Part shown: in pieces, positions 29,995-42,100 of the stretch
Position numbering within the stretch: the stretch's first letter is position 1
How the letters are laid out: each line of letters starts with the position of its first letter
Source: Phocaeicola coprophilus
GTDB taxonomy: Bacteria; Bacteroidota; Bacteroidia; Bacteroidales; Bacteroidaceae
Direction: 5' to 3'
Length of the DNA: 64,000 nucleotides
Assembly (NCBI GenBank): GCA_016900015.1
Contig: JACJJM010000005.1
Location: forward strand, 62,001 to 126,000
Program-made: the position numbers and the translations under genes
Notes under the pieces: model-generated
What the model was told of the DNA's origin: nothing
Database searches by the model: none
Seen by the model: the letters and a program-made list of their open reading frames with translations, nothing else

Positions 29995-30194
29995 TACGCG
30001 AAGTGACGATGTACAGAGCTGAGTGTGATGGGTGTAAATGTTATATAGATTTCCCGACACCATTTCCTGCATGGGCAAGGAATATTGCTATTAGTAATTG
30101 CGGGTGGAAAGAGATAAACGGCAAGTTATACTGTTTAATCTGTCAAAAGCATAATAAAGAAAAAGATGAGTATAAACCGAAAAACAAAGATTAA
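29991..30194 (+). CDS. Small zinc-ribbon-type protein
   Basis: 67 residues. Two cysteine pairs, CDGCKCYI near residues 12-19 and YCLICQKH near 47-54, fit a zinc ribbon like those of small phage C2C2 proteins. The tail is basic (KEKDEYKPKNKD). Function unknown. Confidence 0.55.
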   Translation: MIREVTMYRAECDGCKCYIDFPTPFPAWARNIAISNCGWKEINGKLYCLICQKHNKEKDEYKPKNKD

Positions 30195-30197
30195 ATT

Positions 30198-30689
30198 ATG
30201 GAAAAGATTAGCGAAGAACAGAATTTAGAAAAGATTTGGTTTGAGGAAGCGAAAGAACAGACTATTGAAACACTTCCTATGTTTATCAATCACATCATGA
30301 ATGATTACGACCATGATTATGGAACCATTTGTCATGCCTTGTCAGCTTGTGCATTGGCGGCTGCTTGGGCTGCGAACAATCATGAACAAGGAGGAATAAC
30401 AGGATTTCAGGCAGGTTTTGTTATGTGGGATTTTATTAAGAAATGGATGTATGAGGATAACAAGACTGCCCTTAGAATCGTGAATTACGACAACATGCTC
30501 TATCCGCAATATGAAGATAAGTTTGACAAGGTTATCTCAAATGGAGTCTTTGAGAGCATACAAAAAGCGGCACAAGATAGTTTGGATGAAGTCAAACAAG
30601 GACGAGAGGTACATCCTGACGTTATCAAGCATTGGGAAAGTATTGTTGCCGGAAATGTCCCGTTTGGATATAGAATTAAGGAGGGCTAA
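30198..30689 (+). CDS. Helical accessory phage protein
   Basis: 163 residues, acidic and mainly helical. The centre has YGTICHALSACALAAAWAAN, a His/Cys-containing helix, and GITGFQAGFVMWDFIKKWMY. No signal peptide. It is a typical member of AT-rich accessory regions of Bacteroidales phages. No function is assigned. Confidence 0.5.
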   Translation: MEKISEEQNLEKIWFEEAKEQTIETLPMFINHIMNDYDHDYGTICHALSACALAAAWAANNHEQGGITGFQAGFVMWDFIKKWMYEDNKTALRIVNYDNMLYPQYEDKFDKVISNGVFESIQKAAQDSLDEVKQGREVHPDVIKHWESIVAGNVPFGYRIKEG

Positions 30690-30692
30690 ACA

Positions 30693-30839
30693 ATGACAGT
30701 ACAGGAATTGATTGACGAACTTATGAAAGTGGAAGATAAGTCAGCTATCATAAATGTAGTTGAAGGAGATGCAGACAATGATTTTGTTTATGAAATCAGA
30801 GTTGAATGGAATGGTAATTATCCAATAATAGTGATTTGA
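30693..30839 (+). CDS. Very small accessory protein (48 residues)
   Basis: ATG 30693 to TGA 30839 encodes MTVQELIDELMKVEDKSAII, then DNDFVYEIRVEWNGNYPIIV. The layout is one helix then beta strands. The start is three bases after the upstream stop, and AAGGAGGGC precedes it. Similar short MTVQELIDxLxKVxDK proteins are frequent in phage and conjugative elements of Bacteroidales (from memory). Confidence 0.6.
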   Translation: MTVQELIDELMKVEDKSAIINVVEGDADNDFVYEIRVEWNGNYPIIVI

Positions 30840-30841
30840 TT

Positions 30842-31060
30842 ATGGAACGCAAGATAGGAGAAAAAAGCTACTTTAATGAAAATTGGATTAAAGCTGATAA
30901 GCCTATCAGTGAATATCCTATTGGTACAAAGTTTAAATCTATCAGTGGAGGTTATTGGATAAAGACCGAAAGAGGATATAAATGGTGTACTGGAGCCACA
31001 TTTCCGAGAGTTGGAGGAGATTATATAGGATTGGTTTGTTTACCAGATAATAATGATTGA
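30842..31060 (+). CDS. Accessory protein with MERKIGE start
   Basis: 72 residues from the ATG at 30842; one two codons upstream is possible but overlaps the preceding stop. The start MERKIGEKSYFNENWIKADK parallels MEWKIGEIKQINGEWYQCLK of the next gene, so the two may share a short beta-rich module. It ends PRVGGDYIGLVCLPDNND. Function unknown. Confidence 0.5.
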   Translation: MERKIGEKSYFNENWIKADKPISEYPIGTKFKSISGGYWIKTERGYKWCTGATFPRVGGDYIGLVCLPDNND

Positions 31061-31061
31061 T

Positions 31062-31814
31062 ATGGAATGGAAAATAGGAGAAATAAAGCAAATAAACGGT
31101 GAGTGGTATCAGTGCTTAAAATCACCTGACGGAGGTTGTAAACATTGTGATATGAACTTTGAGGGCAAATGTCCAATACCAATTAAAGAATGTACAGAAA
31201 GTGGTAGAAGCGATAAGTCTTATGTTATCTTCAAGAAACTTGAAAAGGTCGGAGAGCCTATTGAGTTTGCCAGAGGATTGTATTTCCAAAGATACCAGTT
31301 GGCTGACTCAACCGCATTTTACGAAGGAAACACACGCTTATTTTTCAACGCACCGACAAAGACGTTTGTATATATAGAAATTAAAACCAAAGAAGATATG
31401 GAAGAAAAGAACAATGCAAAACATTCCAATTCTGAAAAGATTGGAAAGAATTTGAAAGAGTTTGACCTCGAAGCAGCCAAATCAGGCAAGCCTGTCTGCA
31501 CAAGAGACGGAAGAAAGGCAAGGATTATTTGCTTTGACAGAATTAGTGGTGACGATTATTATAAAATCGTTGCTTGTGTTACAGCTTTTGATGAGGATTT
31601 TGAAGAAGTTTTATTCTATGGTATCGATGGGTACATAGTTGACTCACAGAACCCGAAAGATGAAGACCTTATGATGCTCCCCGAAAAGAAAGAGGGATGG
31701 ATAAATGTGTACAAGGAGCGATGCTATGAAAGCAAGGAGGAAGCTATCAGACATATCGCACCAGGCACACACTATATAGACACAATTAGAGTGGAATGGG
31801 AGGATAAAGAATGA
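31062..31814 (+). CDS. Two-module accessory phage protein
   Basis: 250 residues from MEWKIGEIKQ, a start chosen because it matches MERKIGE of the gene before. The first module (1-110) has a CKHCDMNFEGKCPIPIKEC cysteine cluster that could bind metal. The second (130-250) contains FDLEAAKSGKPVCTRDGRKA and IDGYIVDSQNPKDEDLMMLP, sequences seen often in Bacteroidales phage accessory genes. The two may have been separate genes. Function unknown. Confidence 0.55.
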   Translation: MEWKIGEIKQINGEWYQCLKSPDGGCKHCDMNFEGKCPIPIKECTESGRSDKSYVIFKKLEKVGEPIEFARGLYFQRYQLADSTAFYEGNTRLFFNAPTKTFVYIEIKTKEDMEEKNNAKHSNSEKIGKNLKEFDLEAAKSGKPVCTRDGRKARIICFDRISGDDYYKIVACVTAFDEDFEEVLFYGIDGYIVDSQNPKDEDLMMLPEKKEGWINVYKERCYESKEEAIRHIAPGTHYIDTIRVEWEDKE

Positions 31815-32194
31815 TAGAAGAAAGTTACGTCAGCTTCGAGACGGCAAGGATGCTGAAAGAGGCAAGGTTTGACGTGCCGTGCTTCAACCAATACACAGAC
31901 AGAGGTACGGTATGGCATTGTGATTGCCCGGAGAATTTTAACATAAGTCAGTGTGCAACTTCGTGCCCCACACAAGCGTTGGCTGCAAGGTGGCTTCGTG
32001 AAGTACACAGAATAGTAGTGGATGCCACTTTGATTCCTCCATCAACCGATGGGAATGCTTGGAGATACTTCATCGGGGAAATGGATGATATGGTATGGAA
32101 CGGTGATTATGTGCCGTCAGATGAATTTTACAGAACTTACGAAAAAGCCCTTGAAGCAGGCTTGCAGGAAGCTATTAAACTGATTAAAAAATAA
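31811..32194 (+). CDS. Accessory phage protein
   Basis: 127 residues. SYVSFETARMLKEARFDVPC, then HCDCPENFNISQCATSCPTQ with several cysteines, then ALAARWLREVHRIVVDATLI. Overlaps the upstream stop by four bases. Proteins of this pattern recur in phage accessory regions of the group (from memory); function unknown. Confidence 0.55.
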   Translation: MIEESYVSFETARMLKEARFDVPCFNQYTDRGTVWHCDCPENFNISQCATSCPTQALAARWLREVHRIVVDATLIPPSTDGNAWRYFIGEMDDMVWNGDYVPSDEFYRTYEKALEAGLQEAIKLIKK

Positions 32195-32199
32195 GGATT

Positions 32200-32403
32200 A
32201 TGAAGAAGAGAATTAAAGATGCAGTCTGCGTTCTTCTCGGCAAGAAGATGGCTATAGACAAAGATACGTCCATATACGATATTGTAGGATGGAAGTACGG
32301 CATTGTCAGACCGTCATACAAAGAGATATACAGCGAAATTTCAATCAAGTTTAAAGAACTGTCCGACATGGCACTGAGGTTGTCAATAGGACATCAAAAA
32401 TAA
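32200..32403 (+). CDS. Small accessory protein
   Basis: 67 residues, basic, mainly helical (MKKRIKDAVCVLLGKKMAID, YSEISIKFKELSDMALRLSI). Five bases after the preceding stop. Not recognised. Confidence 0.45.
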   Translation: MKKRIKDAVCVLLGKKMAIDKDTSIYDIVGWKYGIVRPSYKEIYSEISIKFKELSDMALRLSIGHQK

Positions 32404-32408
32404 GAATT

Positions 32409-32831
32409 ATGAAATCAAAACAAGTATTAGACGTGCAGCAGATGCAGCACCTGCAAGAGTTGGGGCTGGAACTGAAAGAAACAATGCTGTATTGGGTTAG
32501 TTTACGAAGCTGGCACGAAAATAACTTCGTTACCACGAAGGAGAACGCAATGGAGGTTATTGACGAAAGTTGCGGAATGCTCCCCGCCTACACCTTGCAG
32601 GACGTGCTGGATGCGCTGCCAAATAGAATATACGACAAAGGAGCATTTTATCTTGGGTGCTATGACATAATGATTGATGAGCATGATATATGCTATGCTA
32701 AATGGTGTGGATCGGAAATTGAATCCACATACGTGGAAATAGAAATTAAAGACAATCTTATTGATGCCGCCTACGAATTATTGGTATGGTGCATCGAGAA
32801 CAAATTTGTAGAAACGAACAAAAACGAATGA
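32409..32831 (+). CDS. Accessory phage protein
   Basis: 140 residues, acidic. LDVQQMQHLQELGLELKETM is an N-terminal helix, AYTLQDVLDALPNRIYDKGA fits the typical middle, and the C-terminal helix is AAYELLVWCIENKFV. It occurs in the same strand block with 3-5 base gaps. Similar ALxLQDVLDxLP proteins are common in Bacteroidales phage and conjugative regions (from memory). Confidence 0.5.
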   Translation: MKSKQVLDVQQMQHLQELGLELKETMLYWVSLRSWHENNFVTTKENAMEVIDESCGMLPAYTLQDVLDALPNRIYDKGAFYLGCYDIMIDEHDICYAKWCGSEIESTYVEIEIKDNLIDAAYELLVWCIENKFVETNKNE

Positions 32832-32834
32832 GCT

Positions 32835-33113
32835 ATGAACATCAAAGGAAAAATCACATGGGTGTCCGATGTGCAAAGCATCCGGACACGCGACAACAGA
32901 ACACTCTTAAAAAAAGAGGCAGTCATTGAAACACAGGAACGCTACCCACAATCCCTCTGTTTCGAGGTCTGGGGTGACGACGTGCAAAACCAGTATCTCG
33001 CCACAGACCAACTCGTGGAGGTGGATTATAACATGCACGCCGTTCCTTACAACGGAAAGTATTTCTTCAATCATGCAAAAGCATGGAAAATTGTGCTGCT
33101 GGAACAACGTTGA
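32835..33113 (+). CDS. DUF3127-type OB-fold protein
   Basis: 92 residues. The layout KGKITWVSDVQSIRTRDNRT, KKEAVIETQERYPQSLCFEV and VEVDYNMHAVPYNGKYFFNH follows the DUF3127 family, small OB-fold proteins thought to bind single-stranded DNA. It is the last gene of the rightward early block and is followed by a terminator. A replication ssDNA-binding role is inferred. Confidence 0.7.
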   Translation: MNIKGKITWVSDVQSIRTRDNRTLLKKEAVIETQERYPQSLCFEVWGDDVQNQYLATDQLVEVDYNMHAVPYNGKYFFNHAKAWKIVLLEQR

Positions 33114-33136
33114 CATGTCACCTCATGACTATAAAG

Positions 33137-33172
33137 CATCCCTGAAAGATTGCCTCTTCCAGGGATGTTTTG
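33137..33172. terminator. Intrinsic terminator between convergent early and giant genes
   Basis: CATCCCTG (33137-33144) pairs with CAGGGATG (33160-33167), followed by TTTTGTTT. It ends the rightward block and lies just downstream of the giant gene's stop on the other strand. Confidence 0.65.
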
Positions 33173-33174
33173 TT

Positions 33175-36100
33175 TCATTTCAGTATTTCTTTCGCTTTCA
33201 TTATCATTCCCGCTTTAAATTCACGTATCCGCATTTCCAATTCCTTGTCGCCAGGATTATCTTTCAACCGGTCTTCCATCTTGCGTAACGTCTTCATCTT
33301 TTGCTTGAAATAATTAATGAATTCGATTTCACCACTTTCCTGCATTTGTTCAAACTCATCCTTAAACTCCGTCCGACCGTCATTGATAAACTGCTTGTAG
33401 CGCTTCTCTGCCACACGTAGCTCTTCATAGCGGTCCCGATATTCGTAAAACACCCGGTTCACGGCTGCGGTCACAGTCTTTTCCGTTACAGGATTGATAA
33501 AACGGTTCACGACAGGGATGGTTCGAGGTTCTATATTCCCCCAATCACCCGTGGTTACATCCACAACCATACCCGTAAGATTCGACATGGTTTTACCTAT
33601 ACCGCCGGTATATGACGTTATGATGTGTTCCATGTAGGCCGGATTGATGAATGTTCCCCAAAAATGACTACGAAGGGCATCATTACCGCCTACATTATTC
33701 AAGATGCGTGAGATTTCCACATATACAGGACTTACGCCTTTATAAACACGTTCGTACTCCGGTAGGTTTTTTGTATAATCTGTAACTTTTGCGATGTCAT
33801 GTCCCATAAAATCCCGATTAAAGGCCACATCCATAAACGGAGCCACCAGGTCCGGCATCAAGCCTCCGACAGCCTCTTGTACACTCGGTTCACCTTCTGG
33901 AATAAGATTGATGAATCCCACTGCACTCTGTACTTGTCGAGCCGTGGACACAGCAGCTTTTTCCGGCGTCATCCGATTGGTAAGGACTCGATAAAGGATG
34001 TCTCCAAGCCCATACACTTCGCGGAACAAAGGCGGCAATGGAATCTTTATATACCCCCCGCCTAGGTATATCAGCCAGTTATTCATACGTGTATAGTCTG
34101 TCTGATTGAAATAATCGTCATCATCGCCGCCTCCAAGAGCAGAAACAAGAAGTTCGTTCAACATGGGCATCACAAAGCCGGAAGCCATGATGGTACCGAG
34201 GGTTTTAAGCACACGTTTCTTATGGTTCTTTGCAGCTTGACCCACCTGATACAATCCTTGCACGGCCGGATTGAAGAACAGAATCCATTTATTCATGAAC
34301 CAGGCAAGTGCGGCCCACACACCTTTGCCTTTGCCCAACGCGCCTTTCTTGTTGAAGTTGACCGAAATGTTTTTCGCTGCATCTATTGAATCTTCAATGC
34401 CATATCCGGCTTGACGCGAAGACATGTAAGCGTTAAACCGATTCACATCTTCCGCAATCCGATTGGCAGTCTCCAGACACTTGATTACAGCATTCAGCCC
34501 GTCACGAGTCATACTGAAAGTCTTGCGTATGCCTCTTATTTCTTGCAATGCCCGCTCATATTCCTTCTTGTAATCTTCAATCGTATGAACAGCCGTGTAG
34601 CCGGTTTCTCCTCCATTCTCAATGAACTCCTTGAAATACACATCCGTCTGTCTGTTAGGATTGTAATGTTCAAACACCCCTCTTGATACAGCTGCAAAGC
34701 TTTTAGGAATGTTTCTGAGATAATGGGCCGAAGCAAGGAAACCTTTGTTCATATACTCCATCGTGGCCGATTGAATCGTGTCGCGCACAAAATTCGCGGC
34801 AACAAAGTCCGGATTGTTACTTGTCAGTCCTCCACCATACAAACGTTTCAAGCGGTTATAGTATTCCCAGAAGATGTTTTCCTCACCTTCCGGATTGGTC
34901 TTTCCGTTAAGAGCCTGTGCCGCACGTGGGTCTCCGTTGATATAGATGACATACTCTATGCCGTTTATCATCAATGATACAAAGTGTTCCGGCCTTTGTC
35001 CCGATTTGGTCTTTAGCTCCATGCCAAAAGGCACTTTTCCACGATAGGCACGACCTTCTTCCTTCTCCTTTTGCATCCTCTTCTCAAAATCGTCCATTTT
35101 CTGCATGATGGTTTCAGGAGAGTCGTTCTCATTAATATCAGGATACACCTTTTCCACCTGCCCATGCACTGTGTTGTAAGTGTGAGCATACCACACGTTG
35201 GCAATTACAGCCAACTCGTTCGGACGGTTTATGACAAAATTATAGAAACGCTGTTTCATCTTATTGCGATTGCCTAAAATAATGGCATTCTGAGCCGAAA
35301 GAGCTATCTGCGCAATAGGATTATCAGCCAAAGATTTTCGTCCTTTAGCCTTTTTCTCCTTTTGCACCGGCGTTTCACGACGTGTGTAGTCATATACATC
35401 TTCTGCAATATCCTCCTGCCAGCCTTTAAGCGGAACGTAATATTGCATCATGTTTTTTATCTCTTCATACCGCTCCTGACTCAACATCCCGCTTTCTAAC
35501 AGCTTATCCAGCGTTGCATTGGTCGCGTTGTTGATATGTTGCCATAATGAATCAATTTCTTCCTGAGTTGCTTCACTTTCAAAATCACGCACCAATTCTT
35601 CTGCATGAGTCTTGTATTGTGCCTTAATCTCCTTTATGCGGCGATTATATTCCAACTTATCGATTACCTGGTTCTTTAAATCTTCATCCAGTTGGTCTTG
35701 CTGGTCACGTAAGACTAATCCTTCCAAACCCGAATAATCTCCTCCTTCAGCCAATTTCTTTTCGTAATCAGCTTGTACCTGTTGCATCAACACATCATAT
35801 TGATCTTGGTTGATTTTGCCTTTATCCAGCTTGTCGTCCAATTCTGCCTTTCCTTCATCGTATGCCGCCTTTGCATCACGGTGTAATAACACATCATTAC
35901 GCTCAAGTCCGCTTTTTGCATAAATGTAATCTTCAACTTTCTGGCGCCCATATTTATCAGACAACTTTTTGACGACATCAAGCAATGGTTCAAAATAATT
36001 CTTGATATAACGTTCATTATCTATTTTGTTGAGAGAACTTAGCCTGTTCTCGGCTGTATAGGCATTTTCAAAGCTTCTGATTCTTTTCTTGCTATACTTT

Positions 36101-39100
36101 TCTATGACATTTTGAAGCAACTTTAATGACAACATACTGTCTTGAAAAGCCTCTTGGAAACGAAATTCATTGGTACTAACAGCTTTGTCATATTCCTGGA
36201 TGATTGCAGGACGGTCGGAGAAGCGGAATCTTACATCATCATCTCTATCCGTACTCTCTGCCACCCGTGTGTCAGCCTCAACAGACGAAGCAAAGTTACC
36301 AACTCCCAACTCATACTGCTTGCGGGTATCGACCGCCGTACCCAATATACTACGGTATCTGCCCGGCTCGGCAAGATTCTCATAACTTCTCCAGAGGATA
36401 TAGCGCAGCTCGTTGTCACTTAATGTCACTCCACTGAAATCCTCAAACCCTATCTTGTGCAGCATGTTTAGGAACAATTCTTTTATCTTCTGCCACCAGC
36501 TCGCATTGATATTCTCAAAGTCGGTGTTCTCGGCCAGCGAAGCGAGGTATTCTTCCGTTGCAGTATGGATGTTCCAATTATGTTTCTTGGACAAATCAAC
36601 AATCTTTTGACGAATAGCCTCATCTGCATTCCGGAATACGTTATCCAGGAAGGTATTGAAATGCGAGCCGAACAGTTGACGCAACCCATAATGCGCCACG
36701 GCTTCATGCAGCAACGTTTGTTCCGCATCGAACACGCTCCTATGGTTAGAAATTACAATCGTGATGCGTCCGGTGCTGCGTGAATAGAAACCTTTGGCCT
36801 TTGCACGCTCCCCTTGCAGTGTGCTTGCATCGGTCACGATGTCCACATTATCAAGATGTAACTTCTCGGCCAATTCCTGAACGGCAGTCACCATGCGCTG
36901 ACGTTCCCTTATTGCAAATGCCCTCCGCTGTGCTGCCGTGCGTGTAGAGCGACCTGTCATCTTTGCGACCGGGTCATTCTCATAGCTAAGCTCGTCGTCG
37001 GTCAGCATACCATCGCCTCCTCTTAACATGGCAGTGGCTTTCTTGCGTCCCTTGCTGATACCGTCTACAATCTTCACACCGAGCTTCTTCAATTCTTCAA
37101 GCAATGACGGAGTAACTGTATTGTCAGGTATGGCAACATTCTCTCCTTCGATAAGTTCGGCGATGCGCTGCGCCACCTCACTGTCAGGAACAATGCGTAC
37201 AGGACGCATCCATCTCGAAAGGATTACTTTGCGTTTCTTGTCGCCGCTAAGTTGGCGGTTAACCGGACCTGCGTTCCATTTCGTTTCTCCAACAGAGTCT
37301 TTAGCTCCCTCTGCCTGATAGCCGCTTGTCAGTTCGCTTTCGGGCACTTCTACCTCAACCGTTACAAGGTTGGGACGTTGATAGGCTTCTGCGAACTGGT
37401 CATTAAGCGGATTGCGTGAGGTGTGGAAATAAGGATTGTATGCTACCCACAAGCCTTTGCCGTTGTCTTTAACAATGTAGATGTGGTTTTTGTGCGCTCC
37501 CTCTTTCTCTACAAGTTCAGGGCGTTCGTCCGATACTTCCCATTGGCCGAACTCCGAGGGTGCTTGACTTATCCTGTTGCTACCTGTGCCAATCTTCTTC
37601 GACATGGGTGGATACAACTTGCCGTCCACCAACGACATGGCGCGGTACACCTTTACAGTTGGCTCACTGTTCAACCGCTCTATCTCGCTTGCATCATCCA
37701 CAACCCGGAACAAATCATTGGCTTCTTCCTCATTGGTCGTATAATCATCAAGCCTGTACAACGCATCATCCTCGTTGGTTTCTTCCTTTACCTTTACACC
37801 AAGTTTCGACAACTCCCTTACTACTTTTTCTATATTTTCTGCCGGAATGTCCGCACGCAACTTTCCGCGGTAGGGATAGAAGTTGCTGCCATTAACAGCA
37901 CGGAGCAATGCCTTGTTTTCGTAGTAAACGGCGCCGTCTTTCTTCGTCTTGGGTACGGTCAGATAGTACACTTTCGCCCAGCTGCTGCCTGTAATATCCA
38001 CTTTTCCGTCATGACTGGTAACGGGCATGTAGTCTTTTATCTGTTTCAAGCGGCTGATGATTGGCGCACCACTTGTTTTCAGCATGGATGTATTCCACTT
38101 ATCCGGCATCAATATACCGTCATGCACATTCCCGTCAATATCGGTGTAGCTGATAAGCTGGCCGGGGTATCCTCCATATTCGTCTTGTGTATCTGCAATG
38201 GCCTGAAGAATGTTTCCCGTCATGATGAAACCCGTCTTTCGTGTTCCTGTCGGTATTTGGCTGTCCCAGTTCTCAAGCGTGGTGGAACGTGCCGCATCCC
38301 AATTATCGTTGGTCGTCTTGTAAATGCTTCGTAACGCTTCGGGCTGCGACAACTTGATTTCCATACGCCTGCGTCCGTCAAGAGTGGCGAACACGGCAAG
38401 CGTGGTCGAGGCAGTTATCTTGCTGTCCTTTGCCTTGTAACCGCAGAATATGGCCGGTGTGGAAAAATCGAACACCGTGCTTTCAAGATTGTCTGGCATG
38501 AGGTACGACTTCCCGACTTCAAACATGTGCAGACGCTGTTTCAACATATCGCTGTTCGTGTTGAGGCGCACCATGTTGTCGTTGTGCTTCGATTCTACAT
38601 TCTCATTGGTCTCTCTCGCGTAATCAGCAATGGCGGCTTGCTTTTCCTCGGCGGTACGTTTCTGCTGGCGGTTGATTTTATCGGTCTGCTTGGCAATATC
38701 TTCCTGCGCCCTTACCTTTGACCGCTCATAGCGGGCTTCCTCGGCGGCAATTCGTGCCTCGTCCTCTTTGTCAATGGTGGCAATGAGTTGACGTACATAA
38801 TCTTCAGGGCGTTTGCCTTTGTTCACTTGCTCGATGGTCTTGCGTATTTCAGCTGCTTTCATCGGTTTGCGCAACACGTCCATTTCCACCTGTTCAACGT
38901 ATGAATTCCGTGCAAATGGATTGGTGCCGGTCGGGTCTATGCCCTCGGAGGACACACGTTTGTTCAAAGTCTTGGCACGAAGCGGCATGACGGTAATCTT
39001 CAAGTCATTGCTCCCCGTGTCGTTCAAGTATTTTATGAGTTCATTGTATCGTCTTACGACATCATCATAGAACTCTTCCTGCTCTTTGGTGGTCAGCAAC

Positions 39101-42100
39101 GCCACATAGCCGGTTATCTTACGCGCATCATCCTCTTGCGGCTTATACTCGTCAAGCTCATTGGTCTGCACACGTCCTCCGCCTTGTCCTGCCTTTTTCA
39201 ACGGACTACCCATTTTCTCGTAGATTTCAGGATTGTCGCGCAGATATTCCACTACTACTTGGCTTCCGTATTTGTTCAGCAGGTCGGGAGCTTCCACTTC
39301 GTTGCTTTCGCTGTCCTGCGATGTGGTCGTGTTGGCGTTCAGTGATTTCAGCTTGGTGGACAACATCATCAGGAAACGGTTTTCCGCCGGTACTGGCAGA
39401 CCAAGGTTGATGTAATAGCCTCTGTGTACCTGCCCCGTGCGGTCAATGCGGCCTATCATCTGCATGTAGTCGTTGATGTCGCTCAACGGCTGGGCGATAA
39501 TCATCGTTCGCTGACGCTGGTCGCTGAATTTTTCCGATGCGTGCAGACTGATACCGGTAGAGGCGGACTTGTTGAGGATAAGCACGTCAAGTTCGCCGCT
39601 GTTGAACTCGCGTTGCATCCTCTTCTTGTCCTTGTCTGTCCTGCGTCTCACGACAACACGTCCGTCATCGTCACGCTCCACGTACACATTGCGGCCTGTC
39701 AGTTCGCCGACTTTATAACCCATTCCGTGCAACCGTTCAATGATAGCGTCAAGCGGACTGATGAAGATGTCGCTGGTACTCTCACGGATGAAGTCCTGCA
39801 ATTCATAATATGCCTTTTCTCCGGCTTCACCCAACTGCTTGGGAGAGTATCGTGCATGTTGTTCTTTACCGTTTTCATCTTTCACTGTGTACTGCATAAC
39901 CGTGTCAAGTCCTTTAAGCAGACTTGCGCTGAAGGTAGGCTCTTCAATGATGTCTCCCGGAGAGTAATCCTTTATCGTACTTTCCATCGTGCTCTCTAAA
40001 GCAATGACTGGATGCCGTCCTGCTTTGATTTCTGCCTCTACCTCATCGGCGATTGCATCCACCTTCAATGCCAACATCAGTTGCTTGGTGTAGTTGTAGG
40101 TCTTGCTGGCAAAAGGCACATTTTCTACGCCCATTTTGTCTGTACCTCTCTTAATACCGGCACTCTCTGCCATAACAGCAAGCTCTTTGTCCATCGCATC
40201 AACCATCGGTTTTACATAATCCTCTTGGAACTTAATGATGGCGTTGAATGCAGCAATGGTATGGTCGTAATTCTCACGCGCACGTTTTACGGTTGCCGGG
40301 TCGTTTATGGTTTTCCAGTCGGTCACCACATCACTCATGTCGCGTTCACGGCGTACCATCTGCCCGGCATTGGTCAGTTCGCGGCTCATAATCTCCTGCA
40401 AAGTTACACCGCCTTTCTCAATGATGCCAATCAGCTTGTCAGGCTCTACCTTGGCTTGGCTCATGGCAGTGCGGATGGCGTACAGGGGCATGGTGTCAGG
40501 ACGCTTGGCGAAAGTGGCACTTGCGAAAGTGGCCGCTTTCGCGCTTCGTAAAATGCTTTGCAGGTATGCGCCTGTATTGCTCGTTCCTGCCGCTGTGTGG
40601 CTCTCGTCAAGGAATAGGTAATTGTCCTCGGCAATGGCACGCAGGAATGTAGCCTTTGGCGTGGCTTTTCCGTCCTTTGAAGCCTTGCTCTTTTTTGTCC
40701 GCCCTCCGCGTTTCTTTGCCGCTTCCTCTGCTTCTTTTTGACTCACCTCATCACCTGTATTTACTTGTGAATAGGTAAGCACGGCAAAGTCATATTCATC
40801 AGGCAATTGACCTGTAGCAAACACTTTTGCCATTTCTTTGGATGATAGAGGCTTGTGTACGGTATTTCCGTTACTGTCAACCATTGCTCCGTCCGAATTG
40901 AAAATGAACGGCACAAGGTCGCCACTGCCTATGTCTACCAAATCCCGGTAGATGTCGGAAAACAAATCCGCCTTTTGTGTAATAAATATCGGCTTCTCGC
41001 CACGTTTCACGGCCCAGCGGATGAGTGCGGCCATTTGCCTGCCCTTGCCCACGCCTGTCTGGTCGCCAATGATAAGTGCCTGCCCTTGCTTCATTTGGTA
41101 GATGGCCATTGCCACACTGTCAATTTGCTCTGCGGCAAGTGCCTGATGTGTTTCCTCTATCGTGTCATATCCAAGCTCTTTTCTTACAAATTCGTCAATG
41201 TTCCCGTTTTCAGTCTCAATTTGTGTGAGTACATTATCCATTGCCTCTACCATTGCGGCAGGGGCAACGCTTTGCAATGAAAAAGCACTGTTATGCGGTC
41301 TGTATGCACTCTTTTCTTCAGTAAGGGTGCGCTTCTTCGGTTGTTCGGTTCTTGTTTCTCCTAATCCCACTCGTTCCGTGGAAACTCCCACTGTTCCCAC
41401 TCGCTGAACGTCAGGCTCTGATATTCCTCGGCTTCCTCCTTCGGTATTTCCACCAGCTCCTCGCCGGGTTTCGCCATTTCCAGTATCCGTTCTATGTTCT
41501 CTTGATAAAACCTGCTGGCTTCTTTCCGAATTGCTCTCGGTTGAATGTGCTGTTCCTCGCTGTCCGTGTCCAGTGTCATCATTCTTTCGAGATTGCCCAC
41601 TATGTCCTGTTCCGTCAGTGTTCCGGGATGGTTGGTCAGCGACAGATACGAGTTGCCCTTGCTGGCTACGTAGAATTTCTGTTCCATTTGTCTTTTCCTT
41701 TGAGTTGATTACTTTATCTATTATGTCATACAAGTCGTCAAAACTATCTGCCTTGCGTATGGCTTTGCTTTCAACAGGCGGATAAACTGCTGTTTGGACA
41801 CGTTCCTCGTCGCTCCTGCGTCCGGCAATCAATATCATGCGGGTAGGAAACGTCGTTCCCTGCTTGGAATACAGCTTCCCGTCCATATCAACAACGCCTT
41901 TCACGTTGTAGTGGTCATACAGGTACGTGAAAAATGGCTTCATGCTTTTCAGTCCTCCATTGTTTCCGTACTCCATGTTACCGCCTATGATGATAGCAGC
42001 CTTGCCATTGTCTTTCATGCTTGCGAGGGCATTCAGCGTAATCTGTGGGTCAAGGCCTGGTATCATCTTACCGTCATACTCCACTTCATTACGTTTGCCG

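Noticed and set aside
37423-38334. 303-codon open frame opposite the giant gene
   Set aside because: Cys/Phe/Val-rich shadow without start context; unlike the two sense-strand embedded ORFs it does not coincide with a linker.
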